Shown: in pieces, positions 9,044 through 18,351 of the stretch
How positions within the stretch are numbered: position 1 is the first letter of the stretch
Layout: the number at the start of each line of letters is the position of its first letter
DNA from: Aurantiochytrium sp. KH105
Lineage: Eukaryota; Sar; Bigyra; Thraustochytrida; Thraustochytriidae
Assembly: GCA_003116975.1 (NCBI GenBank)
Contig: BGKB01000074.1
Span: forward strand, 62,001-126,000
Length of the DNA stretch: 64,000 nucleotides
Direction of reading: 5' to 3'
Program-made: the position numbers and the translations under genes
The notes under the pieces: generated by a model
What the model saw: only the letters and a program-made list of their open reading frames with translations
Database searches by the model: none
What the model was told of the DNA's origin: nothing

Positions 9044-10303
9044 ATGGCGGACGACACGGGGACCACGGCGAAGCTCTTTAGCCCTCGCCAGCGCGGAGTT
9101 CTGCGTGCACTGGCGCGCTTCAGGATGCGAAGACGGCTCATGCAGCAGCGACGCGTAGTCAATTTTCTCTGGGAAACTGGCCTGCTTTGCATTGTGGCGT
9201 CAGTATTCACCCAGTTTCTCTTCATGCTGCTTGTGCAACGATACGTGGACCTTGACATGCATATCTTGCTCGAGTTCTATGCACTTGTAGTCGGGACCCT
9301 GCTTGGGTGCTTTGTGGCTGCATGCGTGTTTGTGATCCGTCTGGCCATCCGCAGATGGCCTCTGCCCGCACAAGTACAAGGTCCCGCGCTCAGCGTAAAA
9401 GAGCTCGAGCAGCTTGCAGGCAGCGGCGATCTTGTACTCTTTTCTTACCCGGTGAGGTGGTCGGGGTTGTTCACAGGCCACATCGTCGATGTCATTGAAA
9501 CATGGCTGCTCAAGCTCCAAGGAAAGATTCAGTGGACGCACGTGACTATCGTGCTTGAGGACGAAGAAGGGACCAAATGGCTGGCAGAATCAACGACGGA
9601 CGGCGAGTCAACAGGTCACTCGGGACCAGGTCTGTGCCTCTTGAGCGAGCGTCTCGCCCGCTCTGCAGAATACGATCTGATTGCTTGGCGAAAGTTGCAT
9701 TGGAACCCAGAGATTGAGCCAACGGAACGCAAGGAAAACGAACGAAGAGCCATCGAGTGGGTAAGGTCCCTCTGTTGCTCACAACCAGCAGCATATCGCT
9801 TAGACTTTTTTCGAGGACTAGGAAAGATCATGTGGGACTTTGGGTTCACCAACGCGGGTGCTGTGATGCTCACGAGCGGGTTTGATTGGGACTACGACTG
9901 CGCAATGTTCGTCGGAGCTGTCCTTCGGATGCTGCGCGTCATTGAGCGTGGAGAAGCGATGCTTCGCATCTTCACCGTTGCTCACTTCTCCGTCGAGCGC
10001 AAAGAATCTACATATGCAATTGACACAATGCACAACATGAGCTGGGGCGCGCAGCGCCTCATTGACGTGAGCGAGGCGGCGCGACGTCTCGAGCAAGAGC
10101 TCAAAGAGAAGACCAAAGAGCTGGGCCCGCCGGCCATGGCTGTCCCGCCTCGAGGCAGCGAGACTCCCGACACCTTGATGTCAAACACGAGGGCACCAGC
10201 AGCGCTGGCGCCTGGCAAGGCGGCCCTCAGGCCAGCTCTTCGAGGGCGCCTCGCCGCGGCGCCGCCGCCGCCATCTCCAGCAGAGGTTCTGGCGAAGAAA
10301 TGA
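9044..10303 (+). CDS. Membrane-anchored permuted papain-like (NlpC/P60-LRAT type) protein
   Basis: A 419-residue protein. Two hydrophobic helices lie at about residues 43-65 and 75-100. A soluble domain then begins with GDLVLFSY (about 128-135), has a histidine in the strand WTHVTIVLED (His166) and, much later, a cysteine at the head of a helix, YDCAMFVGAVLRML (Cys286). A GDL strand first, His next and Cys last is the circularly permuted arrangement of the NlpC/P60-LRAT superfamily, whose members act on peptides, amides or lipid acyl chains. Calling it an enzyme is an inference from these landmarks. The C-terminal 60 residues are Pro/Ala-rich and low complexity. ATG at 9044 was chosen because earlier codons lack a methionine. 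The 3' end overlaps the convergent MPV17 gene by 77 bases. Confidence 0.62.
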   Translation: MADDTGTTAKLFSPRQRGVLRALARFRMRRRLMQQRRVVNFLWETGLLCIVASVFTQFLFMLLVQRYVDLDMHILLEFYALVVGTLLGCFVAACVFVIRLAIRRWPLPAQVQGPALSVKELEQLAGSGDLVLFSYPVRWSGLFTGHIVDVIETWLLKLQGKIQWTHVTIVLEDEEGTKWLAESTTDGESTGHSGPGLCLLSERLARSAEYDLIAWRKLHWNPEIEPTERKENERRAIEWVRSLCCSQPAAYRLDFFRGLGKIMWDFGFTNAGAVMLTSGFDWDYDCAMFVGAVLRMLRVIERGEAMLRIFTVAHFSVERKESTYAIDTMHNMSWGAQRLIDVSEAARRLEQELKEKTKELGPPAMAVPPRGSETPDTLMSNTRAPAALAPGKAALRPALRGRLAAAPPPPSPAEVLAKK

Positions 10304-11120
10304 CGGCAGGAGCACTGATTTCGGCGGCAGGGACGAAAGCGTCTCCAGCGCCTCTGGGGCCAGCGCTTTCCACAGGAACTTCGCTGGCGTTCGAGGCCGA
10401 GCTGGACTCGGAGCTCGCAGATGTCGTGCTCGAGGCGCGGCTTCGGCGCGGCCCACCAATATTGCTGCTACACACGCTGCTGTTGGCGCGGGCAAGCAGC
10501 GCTCTCCTGGGCTGAAAGGCGCCCGTCTGCTCGTCTTGTGCGACCTCTGCCTCGGTTGCGGTGCTTGGGCCGAAGAACAAGCTAAAGAGACCTCCCTTGG
10601 CATTGGCGACAAAGGATAATAAGGTGTTCCACACGCAATTGATGCCGGCCATTGTGACGCTTTGCAGCGGTTCTGGGACGCGCGCAAAGACGAGCGTGTT
10701 GGTGGGAATCCAGAACGCGAGACAGCTAATGTAAGTGGGCCAGAAGCGCTCCTGCATGTCCTCGACGATGCCGTCCACGCCGCGGCCTCGCAGGGCGTTA
10801 TTGACGACAAAGAATGCAGGCAAGTAAACGATGGGACTCCACAGGCCTTGCTGCACGAACACCTTTTTGGCAAGATTACGTGTCCCGCCTGTCTTGGGGT
10901 ATTTGCTCTCCAAGAAGGCCAGCCACTTGTGGTTCACGGGTCCGGTCCACATGGCGCCGAAGGCGGTGAAGGCGGCAAGGCGCTGCAGGTCGAGGGGCTC
11001 CTCTCCTCCCGACTTGACTTTTTGCGCCATGACATCGCCGACCATCGCGGTTCCGGCCCCTGTCAGCGTCTTGACGAGCAGAGGCCTCGCCTCGAGCGCG
11101 CTCATGTACGCGCGAAACAT
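10227..11120 (-). CDS. MPV17/PXMP2 family membrane protein with long C-terminal tail
   Basis: A 297-residue product. Residues 1-185 match the MPV17/PMP22 family of small four-helix proteins of the mitochondrial inner or peroxisomal membrane: an N-terminal YMSALEARPLLVKTLTGA segment, then MWTGPVNHKWLAFLE, VFVQQGLWSPIVYLP and FWIPTNTLVFARVPEPLQ. These proteins are thought to form channels or affect metabolite and nucleotide balance. Beyond the family core is an unusual tail of about 110 residues rich in Ser, Ala, Arg and Pro with no domain. ATG at 11120 starts the core. The longer upstream frame is low complexity. The gene ends inside the convergent permuted papain-like gene, so the tails of both proteins share DNA. 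Confidence 0.88.
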   Translation of the reverse strand: MFRAYMSALEARPLLVKTLTGAGTAMVGDVMAQKVKSGGEEPLDLQRLAAFTAFGAMWTGPVNHKWLAFLESKYPKTGGTRNLAKKVFVQQGLWSPIVYLPAFFVVNNALRGRGVDGIVEDMQERFWPTYISCLAFWIPTNTLVFARVPEPLQSVTMAGINCVWNTLLSFVANAKGGLFSLFFGPSTATEAEVAQDEQTGAFQPRRALLARANSSVCSSNIGGPRRSRASSTTSASSESSSASNASEVPVESAGPRGAGDAFVPAAEISAPAVISSPEPLLEMAAAAPRRGALEELA

Positions 11121-11587
11121 GGTCGCCGGTCTCTGCCCGCGCGTCGGCCCTGCGGCGTCTCTCCTCTTCGCCTCTCGAGCGACCTCGAGCGACGGTCGAC
11201 CGTTCGACCAACGATCGAACTCGCCGTGAGGTCGGCCTCCGGCGCCTTCTTCTCCCCGTCGCCGGCCTCCGCCTCCTGCGCCCGCGCGGCCTCGTGTCCC
11301 CGCTCGCGCCGGCCGCGGTCGCTTCGAGGTCTGCGCTGCTGCCCACGCGCCGCGTGTGCCTCGCCGTGCGATGCCGATGGGCCAGCCGATCCAATCAATG
11401 CCCGTCGCCGCCTCGGAGCGGGCTGCCTGCGCTCCGTTCCTGCCTGAGCCTGCGCGCAGCCGCGCGGCTGCAGAGTCTCGGACTGCGTCCAGCCCGGTTC
11501 CTGCTCTGCTCTGGCTGCGCCGCGCCGTTCTGCCGCCGGGCTGCTGGCGCGGCATGGCATGGCGCACGGCCTCTGCGAGCACGCCTT

Positions 11588-11694
11588 GCAGAACAGCGAC
11601 GTGCAGAACAGCGACGTGCAGAACAGCGACGTGCAGAACAGCGCGAGCAGAGCACGACTTCAAGACAGCGCGAGCAGAGCACGACTTCAAGACA
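11588..11694. repeat. Two adjoining minisatellites (15-mer and 27-mer)
   Basis: GCAGAACAGCGACGT is repeated three times exactly from 11588 with a partial fourth copy. Immediately after come two exact 27-base copies, 11641-11667 and 11668-11694. Both units end in a CAGAACAGC/AAGACAGC-like core, so the longer one may have grown from the shorter. There are no spacers, so this is not a CRISPR array. Confidence 0.9.
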
Positions 11695-12013
11695 GCAGGG
11701 CAGGGCGCAGCAGCAGGGCGGGGAGCAGAGCAGAGCAGAGCGGAGCAGCGGCAGAGCGCAGGAGCGGCGCAGGGGGCGAGCGAGCGAGCGAGCGAGCGAG
11801 CGCCTCAGGCGCGTTCTTGATGCGTTGCGCACGCCGCGGACGGCGGGCCGGAGGAAGGAAGGGAGGGAGGGAGGGGGGGAGGAAAAAGGGTTGCACCGGC
11901 AGAGCCGTTCGATCCGTTGGTGACGCAGACGCGTGGCGGAGGCAGCGTTTTTTCTTAAGGCTTCCTCGGTCCTCGACTCAGTCGAAGTTGGAGTGAGTAT
12001 GTACATTTGACTT

Positions 12014-12042
12014 GATGAATGAATGAATGAATGAATGAATGA
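12014..12042. repeat. AATG tetranucleotide microsatellite
   Basis: About seven perfect copies of GAAT/AATG in intergenic DNA. Confidence 0.9.
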
Positions 12043-12262
12043 TGGCGACAATGATGAGGAGGAACTTGGCAGGCGAGACCAGCGAGCCTTGGCCTTCTCT
12101 TCTACTAATAATCTTGACTTCCCGAAACAACTCGCGCTCTTTCGACGAGGAAGGTGGCGGCTAGCCGTCAGGGAGGATTTGCGACCAGCCGAGTCAGTGA
12201 TGCTTGCACGGAATATTCGTCCAGAGCACCGACCAACAAAGTCTAGAAGAAGATGCTCACAG

Positions 12263-12661
12263 TCAGTGGCTGGTGGCTTCCGCGTATGGCAGACAGATTC
12301 GTTTCCAAAACTGTCCGGGACGCTTGCTTACTTTTGAGAAGTTAATTAATTTGCGTTTCAGTAATTTGTCCCCCTCCATCGCTTTCATTTTTGGCAAGAA
12401 CTTTAGCGCGGCAGCAAATCTCCGCTCGAAGTTCTCGTCGTACGAAGACGATACCACGTTGGAAAAGAATTCTTGCCAAGGGTGAATGAATGTCTGCCAT
12501 CGTGAGCGATTGGTGGAAAACCTTCCGTGGCCATGGCGGGCGGCGCGATCATCTCCGAGCCAGTTGAGGACCTTGTGGTCGGGGGAGAAGGAGAGGGGCG
12601 AGGTCCGTTGATTTGAAAGCTGAAGCTGTGGGCGTTTCGCGACTTTGACCCTGCCAACCAT
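12263..12661 (-). CDS. Possible small protein, weak candidate
   Basis: A 132-codon frame from ATG at 12661. The C-terminal half (FSNVVSSSYDENFERRFAAA and a Lys-rich segment) has a more protein-like composition than the surrounding filler, and the region is locally less GC-rich. No family is recognised, and the opposite strand is open over part of the same DNA. It would share a 160-base divergent promoter region with the frizzled-like gene. It is as likely to be chance. Confidence 0.2.
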   Translation of the reverse strand: MVGRVKVAKRPQLQLSNQRTSPLSFSPDHKVLNWLGDDRAARHGHGRFSTNRSRWQTFIHPWQEFFSNVVSSSYDENFERRFAAALKFLPKMKAMEGDKLLKRKLINFSKVSKRPGQFWKRICLPYAEATSH

Positions 12662-12821
12662 AGCGAGATTCAATGTAGGGCAACCGGGGGGCGAGTGGGG
12701 GGTGGGCGGCTCCCAGCTTCAAGGACGAACCAAAAAAGGGCAAGGTGCCAGGACGCGTCAGCGTAACTCCCTACTTCCTTGCTTCCAGCAAACTCTAAAT
12801 AGCACTCCAGAATCCCTCGTA

Positions 12822-14210
12822 ATGTGCAAGACCCGCGCTCGCCACAGGGTGAGCGCTGCATTTACTTCAAGCATTATCACACTCGCCACGATGCCCACGA
12901 CGGGCCTCGCGGCGGCAGAACAAACGTCGTGGGCGAATCACGAAGGCGATCGCACAGCTGCAGTGACAGTGTGCGAATCAGGCCTGACGACGCTTTACAA
13001 TGGTTCTTGCGAAGTCAATTGTCCACATCCTCTATACACGGGGGCAGAATACGAAGCGATGCGCGATACGTACGCCTTGGTAGGACTTGCAGGGGGTCTA
13101 CTATGTTTCATCCTCTTGGTCGATACCTGTGTCTCGCTCATCTCATCATCGAAGAGGAGCGTGGCGGCGCGAAAGTCCCGAGCCTTCGTCTTTCAGGTAG
13201 TGGGCTCAGCTACGGGTTTCATCTACTTTCTCATTGGTCCCTTGCAAATTCTAATACGTCCAACAGAAGAACCAGTTGGATGCAGAATCCCCGTTATTCC
13301 CGAGGTGCTGCGCCCGAGCGATGAAGGCCCTGGTACGACGCTTGCATGCGAAGTAAATCGCGTGACAATCTACCCGCTTATGATGCTACTTGTCGTAGTG
13401 CTCGTGCACATGACAAATACGCACAATCGATTGACACGAACTTCGACTGCGAATTCAAAGGGCTTCGCCTCTCGTTTGCTTGCCAAACTTCCATCACAAA
13501 AAAGGGGGCTCTATGCATGCTTGGGCATCATCGGCGTCTTGTGTGTAGTCATGTGCGCTGTAGAGGCGCACATGGAGACCTCGTCGCCGCATTACCAGGG
13601 CAGTCTTGTACGGTTCTCGTTTTTTTGCGGCCCGCGACTTGATCTTGCCAGCGAGATCCTTTTGATCAAATTGCCGCTGGTGGTGCTCACTCTGCTTATT
13701 GTCACGCAAACGATCCGCATGAAGTTGCTGCTGCAGCGCCTCATCATCATATCGGAGACGGAGTTGTCCTCGTCTGCAGTCATAGCTCCGCTGCGCAGAT
13801 ATCTCCGACGACTCAGTTCGGCCATGACAACATTCGGGTTTCTTTGCGGTCTCTTTGGTGTGCTTTACATTGTCTGTGACGCCATCGCAGAGGCCGAATT
13901 GAACGCATCGGCAGACGAATTTGCGGACTGGGTTCAGTGCCGACAGAATGCAACCTTTAGCGAGCATTACACGCTCCAAGGCGGATGCGAAGAAGTGCTG
14001 AATCGTGTTGGTGGGTCTACGATTTCCACGGCAAATTTCGCCGCTCGACCGCCGATCGCACTCGTTGTCTCGGCACATGTTCTCGAGGCTTCCTTAGTTG
14101 TTGTTTTCGGCGTTTTGCACTGCTGGACGATTTACCAGCGGCGGTTCAATGCTGATGCGTCTGTTTCACTCAGCGTGTCCTACAAGCGTCGTCGTCGACG
14201 ACACCACTAA
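12822..14210 (+). CDS. Seven-transmembrane receptor, frizzled/smoothened-like
   Basis: The 462-residue product starts with a signal-peptide-like stretch and a short ectodomain containing CESGLTTLYNGSCEVNCP, then seven hydrophobic helices: DTYALVGLAGGLLCFILLVD, AFVFQVVGSATGFIYFLIGP, IYPLMMLLVVVLVHM, GLYACLGIIGVLCVVMCAVE, ASEILLIKLPLVVLTLLIVT, MTTFGFLCGLFGVLYIVCD and VVSAHVLEASLVVVFGVLHC. The cysteine-proline spacing just ahead of helix 1 (NCPHPLYTGAEYE) is like the extracellular edge of frizzled-family (class F) receptors, especially the amoebozoan frizzled/smoothened-like type. There is no full Cys-rich ligand-binding domain. The class F assignment is an inference; the 7TM topology is clear. 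ATG at 12822 is chosen because it begins the signal peptide. The frame runs further back, but into Gly/Arg filler. The basic tail ends in an Arg/His run. Confidence 0.72.
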   Translation: MCKTRARHRVSAAFTSSIITLATMPTTGLAAAEQTSWANHEGDRTAAVTVCESGLTTLYNGSCEVNCPHPLYTGAEYEAMRDTYALVGLAGGLLCFILLVDTCVSLISSSKRSVAARKSRAFVFQVVGSATGFIYFLIGPLQILIRPTEEPVGCRIPVIPEVLRPSDEGPGTTLACEVNRVTIYPLMMLLVVVLVHMTNTHNRLTRTSTANSKGFASRLLAKLPSQKRGLYACLGIIGVLCVVMCAVEAHMETSSPHYQGSLVRFSFFCGPRLDLASEILLIKLPLVVLTLLIVTQTIRMKLLLQRLIIISETELSSSAVIAPLRRYLRRLSSAMTTFGFLCGLFGVLYIVCDAIAEAELNASADEFADWVQCRQNATFSEHYTLQGGCEEVLNRVGGSTISTANFAARPPIALVVSAHVLEASLVVVFGVLHCWTIYQRRFNADASVSLSVSYKRRRRRHH

Positions 14211-14477
14211 AGAAGAGAAGCTCTGTGGATCAGAGGATGAACAGGAAAGAACAAAAATGGAAAAGGGATAAGGAATGAATTATAGCGGTGAGGGCGAAAA
14301 TTGCGTGGAAGAAGGAGATCAAGAAGAAGAAGAAGAAGCAGAAGAAAGAAAAGAGACGATCGAGATTGATAAGTTTTTTTTTTTTCTTACATGCCTTTCT
14401 AACTTTTTTGTTGGTGTCTTATTGAAAGGAACGAGCTCGAACAAATAGACCACACTCACGCCAAGGCTCAGAAGACC
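14211..14477. other. Convergent 3' flanks with AAG-rich tract
   Basis: Under 270 bases between two converging stop codons. It holds an AGA/AAG-rich run (about 14305-14352) and a T10 run near 14374, and is A/T-richer than the coding DNA around it. It probably contains both polyadenylation regions. Confidence 0.5.
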
Positions 14478-15428
14478 CTAGGTCTTGTATTTGTTGTGCG
14501 TCTTGATCCAGGTTCCGGCCGGACGTGTATCCTTTTTAAGATTTTTCTGTTTGCTCCGCTTTTTCTTGCGACGCGTTTTGTCCGCTGGCCATGACGGCTG
14601 CATGGGCGCGGTCGGGTCGCGGGGAGGAGCCCATGCGTTTTCCGTTGATGTTTCTCTTGTGTTCAAGTCGGCAGCATCGCCATTGGACTTGCCTTCAACA
14701 TCAACCTTTTCGCCGGCATCAAACGCAGCAGCAGCCGATGAAGAATCTGTTTTCGCCCCCGATGGTACTGGTGTTTCTGAGCTCGCATCCTCTTTTTCTT
14801 TTTGACCCTGCCCCTCCTGCTGTTGCTGTTGCAAAAGCTTTTTCTTCTCGCGTCTTCGTCGGTTCCGAATGGTGTTTTTGCTAAGCTTCTTGGTCTCGGT
14901 ACCTGCCTCATCTGCAGGTTTGTCGGTTGCGATGCCGCCAGCGGTGGCAACGGCGGTAGAGCTGGCTTTTTCTTGCTCCTTCTCCAAGGCCGCGCTGAGT
15001 ACGTCGGTGCGGGCCCGCTTGCGCGATTTGACAGCAGAGGCGCGGCTCTCGCCGAGCTCATCGTCGCTCTCGTCATCGTCACCACCTTCCCATGTGCGCA
15101 GCTCGGTGGCTGCGACGCCTTCGAATGCCGAGGTCGGTTGACGACGTTTCTTTGCCGTCGTCTTTTTCGCTCGCGCGGCGAGTTTGTCGAGAGCATCAAG
15201 CTTGGTGGGCTTTGCAGCATCCTTGACGGCGGACGAGGACTTGACATCAAGCTCTTCGACATCGGCACCTAGACCTTGGCGCTGCAGTTCTGGGCCTCTG
15301 TTCGCGCTGTCTTCAGCCTCGCGCAAGGCCTCACGATCCATATCATCGTCTGAAGCACCATCATCTAGGCCGAAGACGTCGGCGAGCTGCGCCTTGAGCG
15401 CGGCTCCGGAGAACTGCACGCCGCTCAT
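14478..15428 (-). CDS. Lys-rich low-complexity protein, probably nuclear/nucleolar
   Basis: A 316-residue product opening MSGVQFSGAALKAQLADVFG, followed by acidic and basic low-complexity sequence, a basic helix (KNTIRNRRRREKKKLLQQQQ), and a distinctive basic C-terminus, KTRRKKKRSKQKNLKKDTRP followed by AGTWIKTHNKYKT. That final motif looks like a conserved element of small ribosome-biogenesis or nucleolar proteins, but I cannot name the family. Nuclear location is inferred from the basic clusters. ATG at 15428 is the only plausible start, and there are no introns. Confidence 0.72.
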   Translation of the reverse strand: MSGVQFSGAALKAQLADVFGLDDGASDDDMDREALREAEDSANRGPELQRQGLGADVEELDVKSSSAVKDAAKPTKLDALDKLAARAKKTTAKKRRQPTSAFEGVAATELRTWEGGDDDESDDELGESRASAVKSRKRARTDVLSAALEKEQEKASSTAVATAGGIATDKPADEAGTETKKLSKNTIRNRRRREKKKLLQQQQQEGQGQKEKEDASSETPVPSGAKTDSSSAAAAFDAGEKVDVEGKSNGDAADLNTRETSTENAWAPPRDPTAPMQPSWPADKTRRKKKRSKQKNLKKDTRPAGTWIKTHNKYKT

Positions 15429-16347
15429 TTTGCTCGATTTCGTAGAGGCTTCCCAATGGCTCGAGCAAAGATCGGAGACAAATCTGCTCGTGCTACTGTT
15501 GATGCTCTGTCACGTTGTTGTGCCACGCTCACCCGGCTTGTTTTTGAACTCCTTATGCACGTAGAGCAAGCAGCAAACGGGCTCGACGCGAACTCGAGTT
15601 GGCCTTGTGTGCAGAGGCTTGCAAATACCAACGAGACGTGCACACGAACAAGCAGTCTCTCGACCCTGAAGAGGCGAAGTCTTACCCAAATAGCCCCTCT
15701 TGTCCGTCTCACGTCAAACCCTGTCGCGCGTCGCGAGCCTGCGCAGGCGCGCTCTCCGTAGACTCTTCAGTCTTCACGTTTGCGCGCTCGACCAGCCAGC
15801 CGTCCGAGTCCTCCATTCATTCCCTCCATTCCCTTCATGCGCAACGTAAAATGGGTTTCGCAGCGGTTGAGATACGTTTCATTTAAGACGGTTATGATAA
15901 CTTCGGTTACGGCCTGGCCTGCCTCTTGCTCGTCTCCGCAGCTGCCGCCGGCGTGCTCTCGGCCACTCGACCTCACCTCACCTCGCTCAGTCTCTGTGGT
16001 CTGCCGCCATGGCCGCTGCCACTCGTCGTCTGCCGCGCTTCTTCCGTCTTCCCTCGCCCACTGCAAGTCTGGGTCCTCTTCCTGCCCCGCGGTCCGCTTC
16101 CTCCTCGGCGGGCGTGAAATCGACGACTCCAGCTTTGGGCCACGCCCGCCACGATGAAGATGGAGACGAAGACGAAGATTGCAGATGAAGATGAAGATGA
16201 AGATGAAGACGACCACCGTTCCCATCTCCGCCTCCATCCACGACGTGCCAACAGCCGCAACAACTTACATGTAAAACTAACTATCGAGGGCATTTTTGTA
16301 GCTCGCTGTAGCCGCCGCACCTCGTCTTTCTTTCCACGACGACTTTG

Positions 16348-16350
<3 letters not shown>

Positions 16351-16384
<34 letters not shown>
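16351..16384. repeat. CAG triplet microsatellite
   Basis: About eleven perfect GCA/CAG units in intergenic DNA. Confidence 0.95.
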
Positions 16385-16387
<3 letters not shown>

Positions 16388-17655
16388 GGAGGACGATTGC
16401 TCGCGCAGACAGCAAGGAGACAAGAAGGCCGGTCATCCCATCTTCTGCGCTAAAAAGCTCGCCAATGTATGGTGCTGCAGCTGCTGCTGGCGGCTCGAGC
16501 AAGACGAGCTATCCTAGCTTGCTTTGGCGAGCTTTTGCAGCATGCTTTGGTTTGCTTGCTTGCTCGCTCGCTTGCTTGTTTGCTTGGAGGAAATGCACGG
16601 ATGGAGGATGGAATGGAATGAATGGCACAACGCTTGGCCAAGCGATGTTTGTGAAAACTTGTCTTCGGCGTTGATGTTATAACGCTGGAGAAAAGAACCA
16701 ACAACAGCAGTACTAGCAAGCTTGCAGTCGTGTCGCCCGCTCGCGCGCCTGCCTGCCTGCCTGCCAGCCTGCCTGCTGGAGCCGCACGCCGTGGTCGAGC
16801 GGGGCTGCTCGACCTCGCAGGTCGCTCGACCTCGCAGGTCGCCTCGCTGTTGGTGGCGGGACCGAGTCTCGCGGCGGAGATCGACCCCGTCGGGACACGA
16901 CTGCAGCCCGTGCGGCGCAGGACGGGTTTCTCCGCGGCTTCATCCATGATGTCGATTCGATCACGATGTCCTCGTTGTCGGAGACGAGTCGCCTCTTGCA
17001 TTCATGGCCCCTGCGCACTGCCCTGCACCCGTCAAGTCCGCAGTCCTTCTCGAGGCGTCATCATCACGCGGGCCTGCACTGCCTGCAGCTGCTGCTGCTG
17101 CGTGCACAAGCTTGCAGATAGTATTAGTATAGATACTTGCACAGATACTTGCCATCTTGCGCCGGTCTTCTTGGTATTCATTCTCCCTGCGCTTGCATGT
17201 CCGCTGGCAACACAACTCGAGGGCATTTCACACGCGTGCTCCTTCCTTCCTCCCGCGGCAACAGCACCAGCACCAGCGCCAGCAGCGACGCCCTGCGCGC
17301 TTTGCCTGCCCGTCTGCTGTTGCTGCTCGCTCTTGCCCTCCGCTGCCGCGCCCGGAGCTGCGCACAGCGCGCGAGCGAGCGAGCTAGCCAGCCAGCCAGC
17401 TGCAGCTAGCTCGCTAGCTGCGGCGCGCCGTGCGTTTCGCGCGGTTCTGCGCCGCGGCGCGACATTACGCCTGCCCGCGCCGCATTTCACGCCGCGGCGG
17501 CCGCAGGAAGCGCAGCCCTCGCTTCTTCTCCTCCTTTTTTCCCTTTCCGCCTTTGCGTTAGCTAGTTGGATCCTAGCCAGATCGCAGTGCGCATCGCATT
17601 GCATCGCACCGCATCGATTGCACTGCGCCACATTGCACTGCATCGCGGTGCACTA

Positions 17656-17721
17656 CACTGCACTGCACTGCACTGCACTGCACTGCACTGCACTGCATTG
17701 CGTCGCGTCGCGTCGCGTCGC
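17656..17721. repeat. CACTG pentamer array followed by CGTCG units
   Basis: Eight perfect CACTG copies (17656-17695), then CATTG and four CGTCG-type units. The change from CACTG to CGTCG suggests stepwise decay or expansion of one pentamer family. Confidence 0.9.
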
Positions 17722-18189
17722 GTTCGCCGCACCGCATCGTCGGCCGCGTGCAGGCTGAGCATCAAGACGCCGCCGGCGCTGCGTGAAGATCCCGGCCTCG
17801 CGCTTCGTCTGTCTGTCGGTTGGGCCTTGGTCAGTCTGTCATTGCGCCGCCCACTTTACTGTTTCCGCGCTGTAAGTATCGCCCCTGTAATGCAGGCCCC
17901 TGCTTACTCCTCCTCCTCCCTCCCTCCCTCCCTCCTCCTCGCGCCCGCGCCCGCCGCCTCGCGCCGCGCTCGCTGCGCGCCTCGCGCCGCGCCCTCGGCG
18001 CGAGGGCGGGCGGGCGGGAGCGAGCGAGCGCGGGCGGCGGGCGGGAGCGAGCGGGGCGCCGAGGGAGCGGGGGCGGTGCAGTACTTTTGGCAGAAGGGAA
18101 GGCGCGACGCGGGGACGAAAGCGAGGAAAGAATGAAAGCGCGGCGCATCTTTTCAGGCCGCGGCGTGGCGAAACAGGCAAACCCGTAAA

Positions 18190-18285
18190 GCCCTGGCGAG
18201 CGAGCGAGCGAGCGACGAGCGGGCGAGCGACGAGCGGGCGGCGAGCGAGGCGCGAGCGGGCGAGCGAGCGAGGGCCTGCGCGGAG
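18190..18285. repeat. GAGC-rich GC block just upstream of ETF-QO
   Basis: Irregular runs of GAGC/GGGC units, then alternating GC (about 18293-18306), end about 45 bases before the ETF-QO start codon. It may lie in the promoter or 5' leader. Its function is unknown. Confidence 0.7.
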
Positions 18286-18351
18286 AAGGAGCGCGCGCGC
18301 GCGCGCCGCGGGGAGCTAGATACAGACAGATACACGGAGACGCAGGGGAGG

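Larger units (their letters stand above)
11121..12821. other. Repeat-rich intergenic region between MPV17 and frizzled-like genes
   Basis: About 1.7 kb, divergent on both sides, so it probably carries two promoters. It holds a 15-base and a 27-base tandem repeat (11588-11694), GAGC-rich DNA near 11776-11800, G-rich DNA near 11850-11885 and an AATG microsatellite. Apart from one weak small frame on the minus strand (12263-12661, listed separately), no gene is supported. Confidence 0.5.
15429..18351. other. 2.9-kb repeat-rich intergenic region
   Basis: This lies between two divergent genes (Lys-rich protein and ETF-QO). It carries a CAG tract, a CACTG pentamer array followed by CGTCG repeats, CT-rich runs near 17910-17940, and a GAGC-rich GC block ending just before the ETF-QO start. 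Long open frames (for example 16730-17758) have only GTG starts and low-complexity products. A frame from ATG at 15456, 27 bases from the Lys-rich gene's start, gives 101 residues with no recognised domain. I see no gene I can support. Confidence 0.55.

Noticed and set aside
11588-11694. Regular direct repeats suggestive of a CRISPR array
   Set aside because: Repeats abut with no spacers, and the genome is eukaryotic.
15456-15761. 101-codon frame divergent from the Lys-rich protein gene
   Set aside because: Some helix-like composition but no domain, and the neighbouring frame looks equally protein-like; too weak to annotate.
16730-17758. 342-codon plus-strand frame
   Set aside because: GTG start, Ala/Cys/Arg low complexity, runs through microsatellites.
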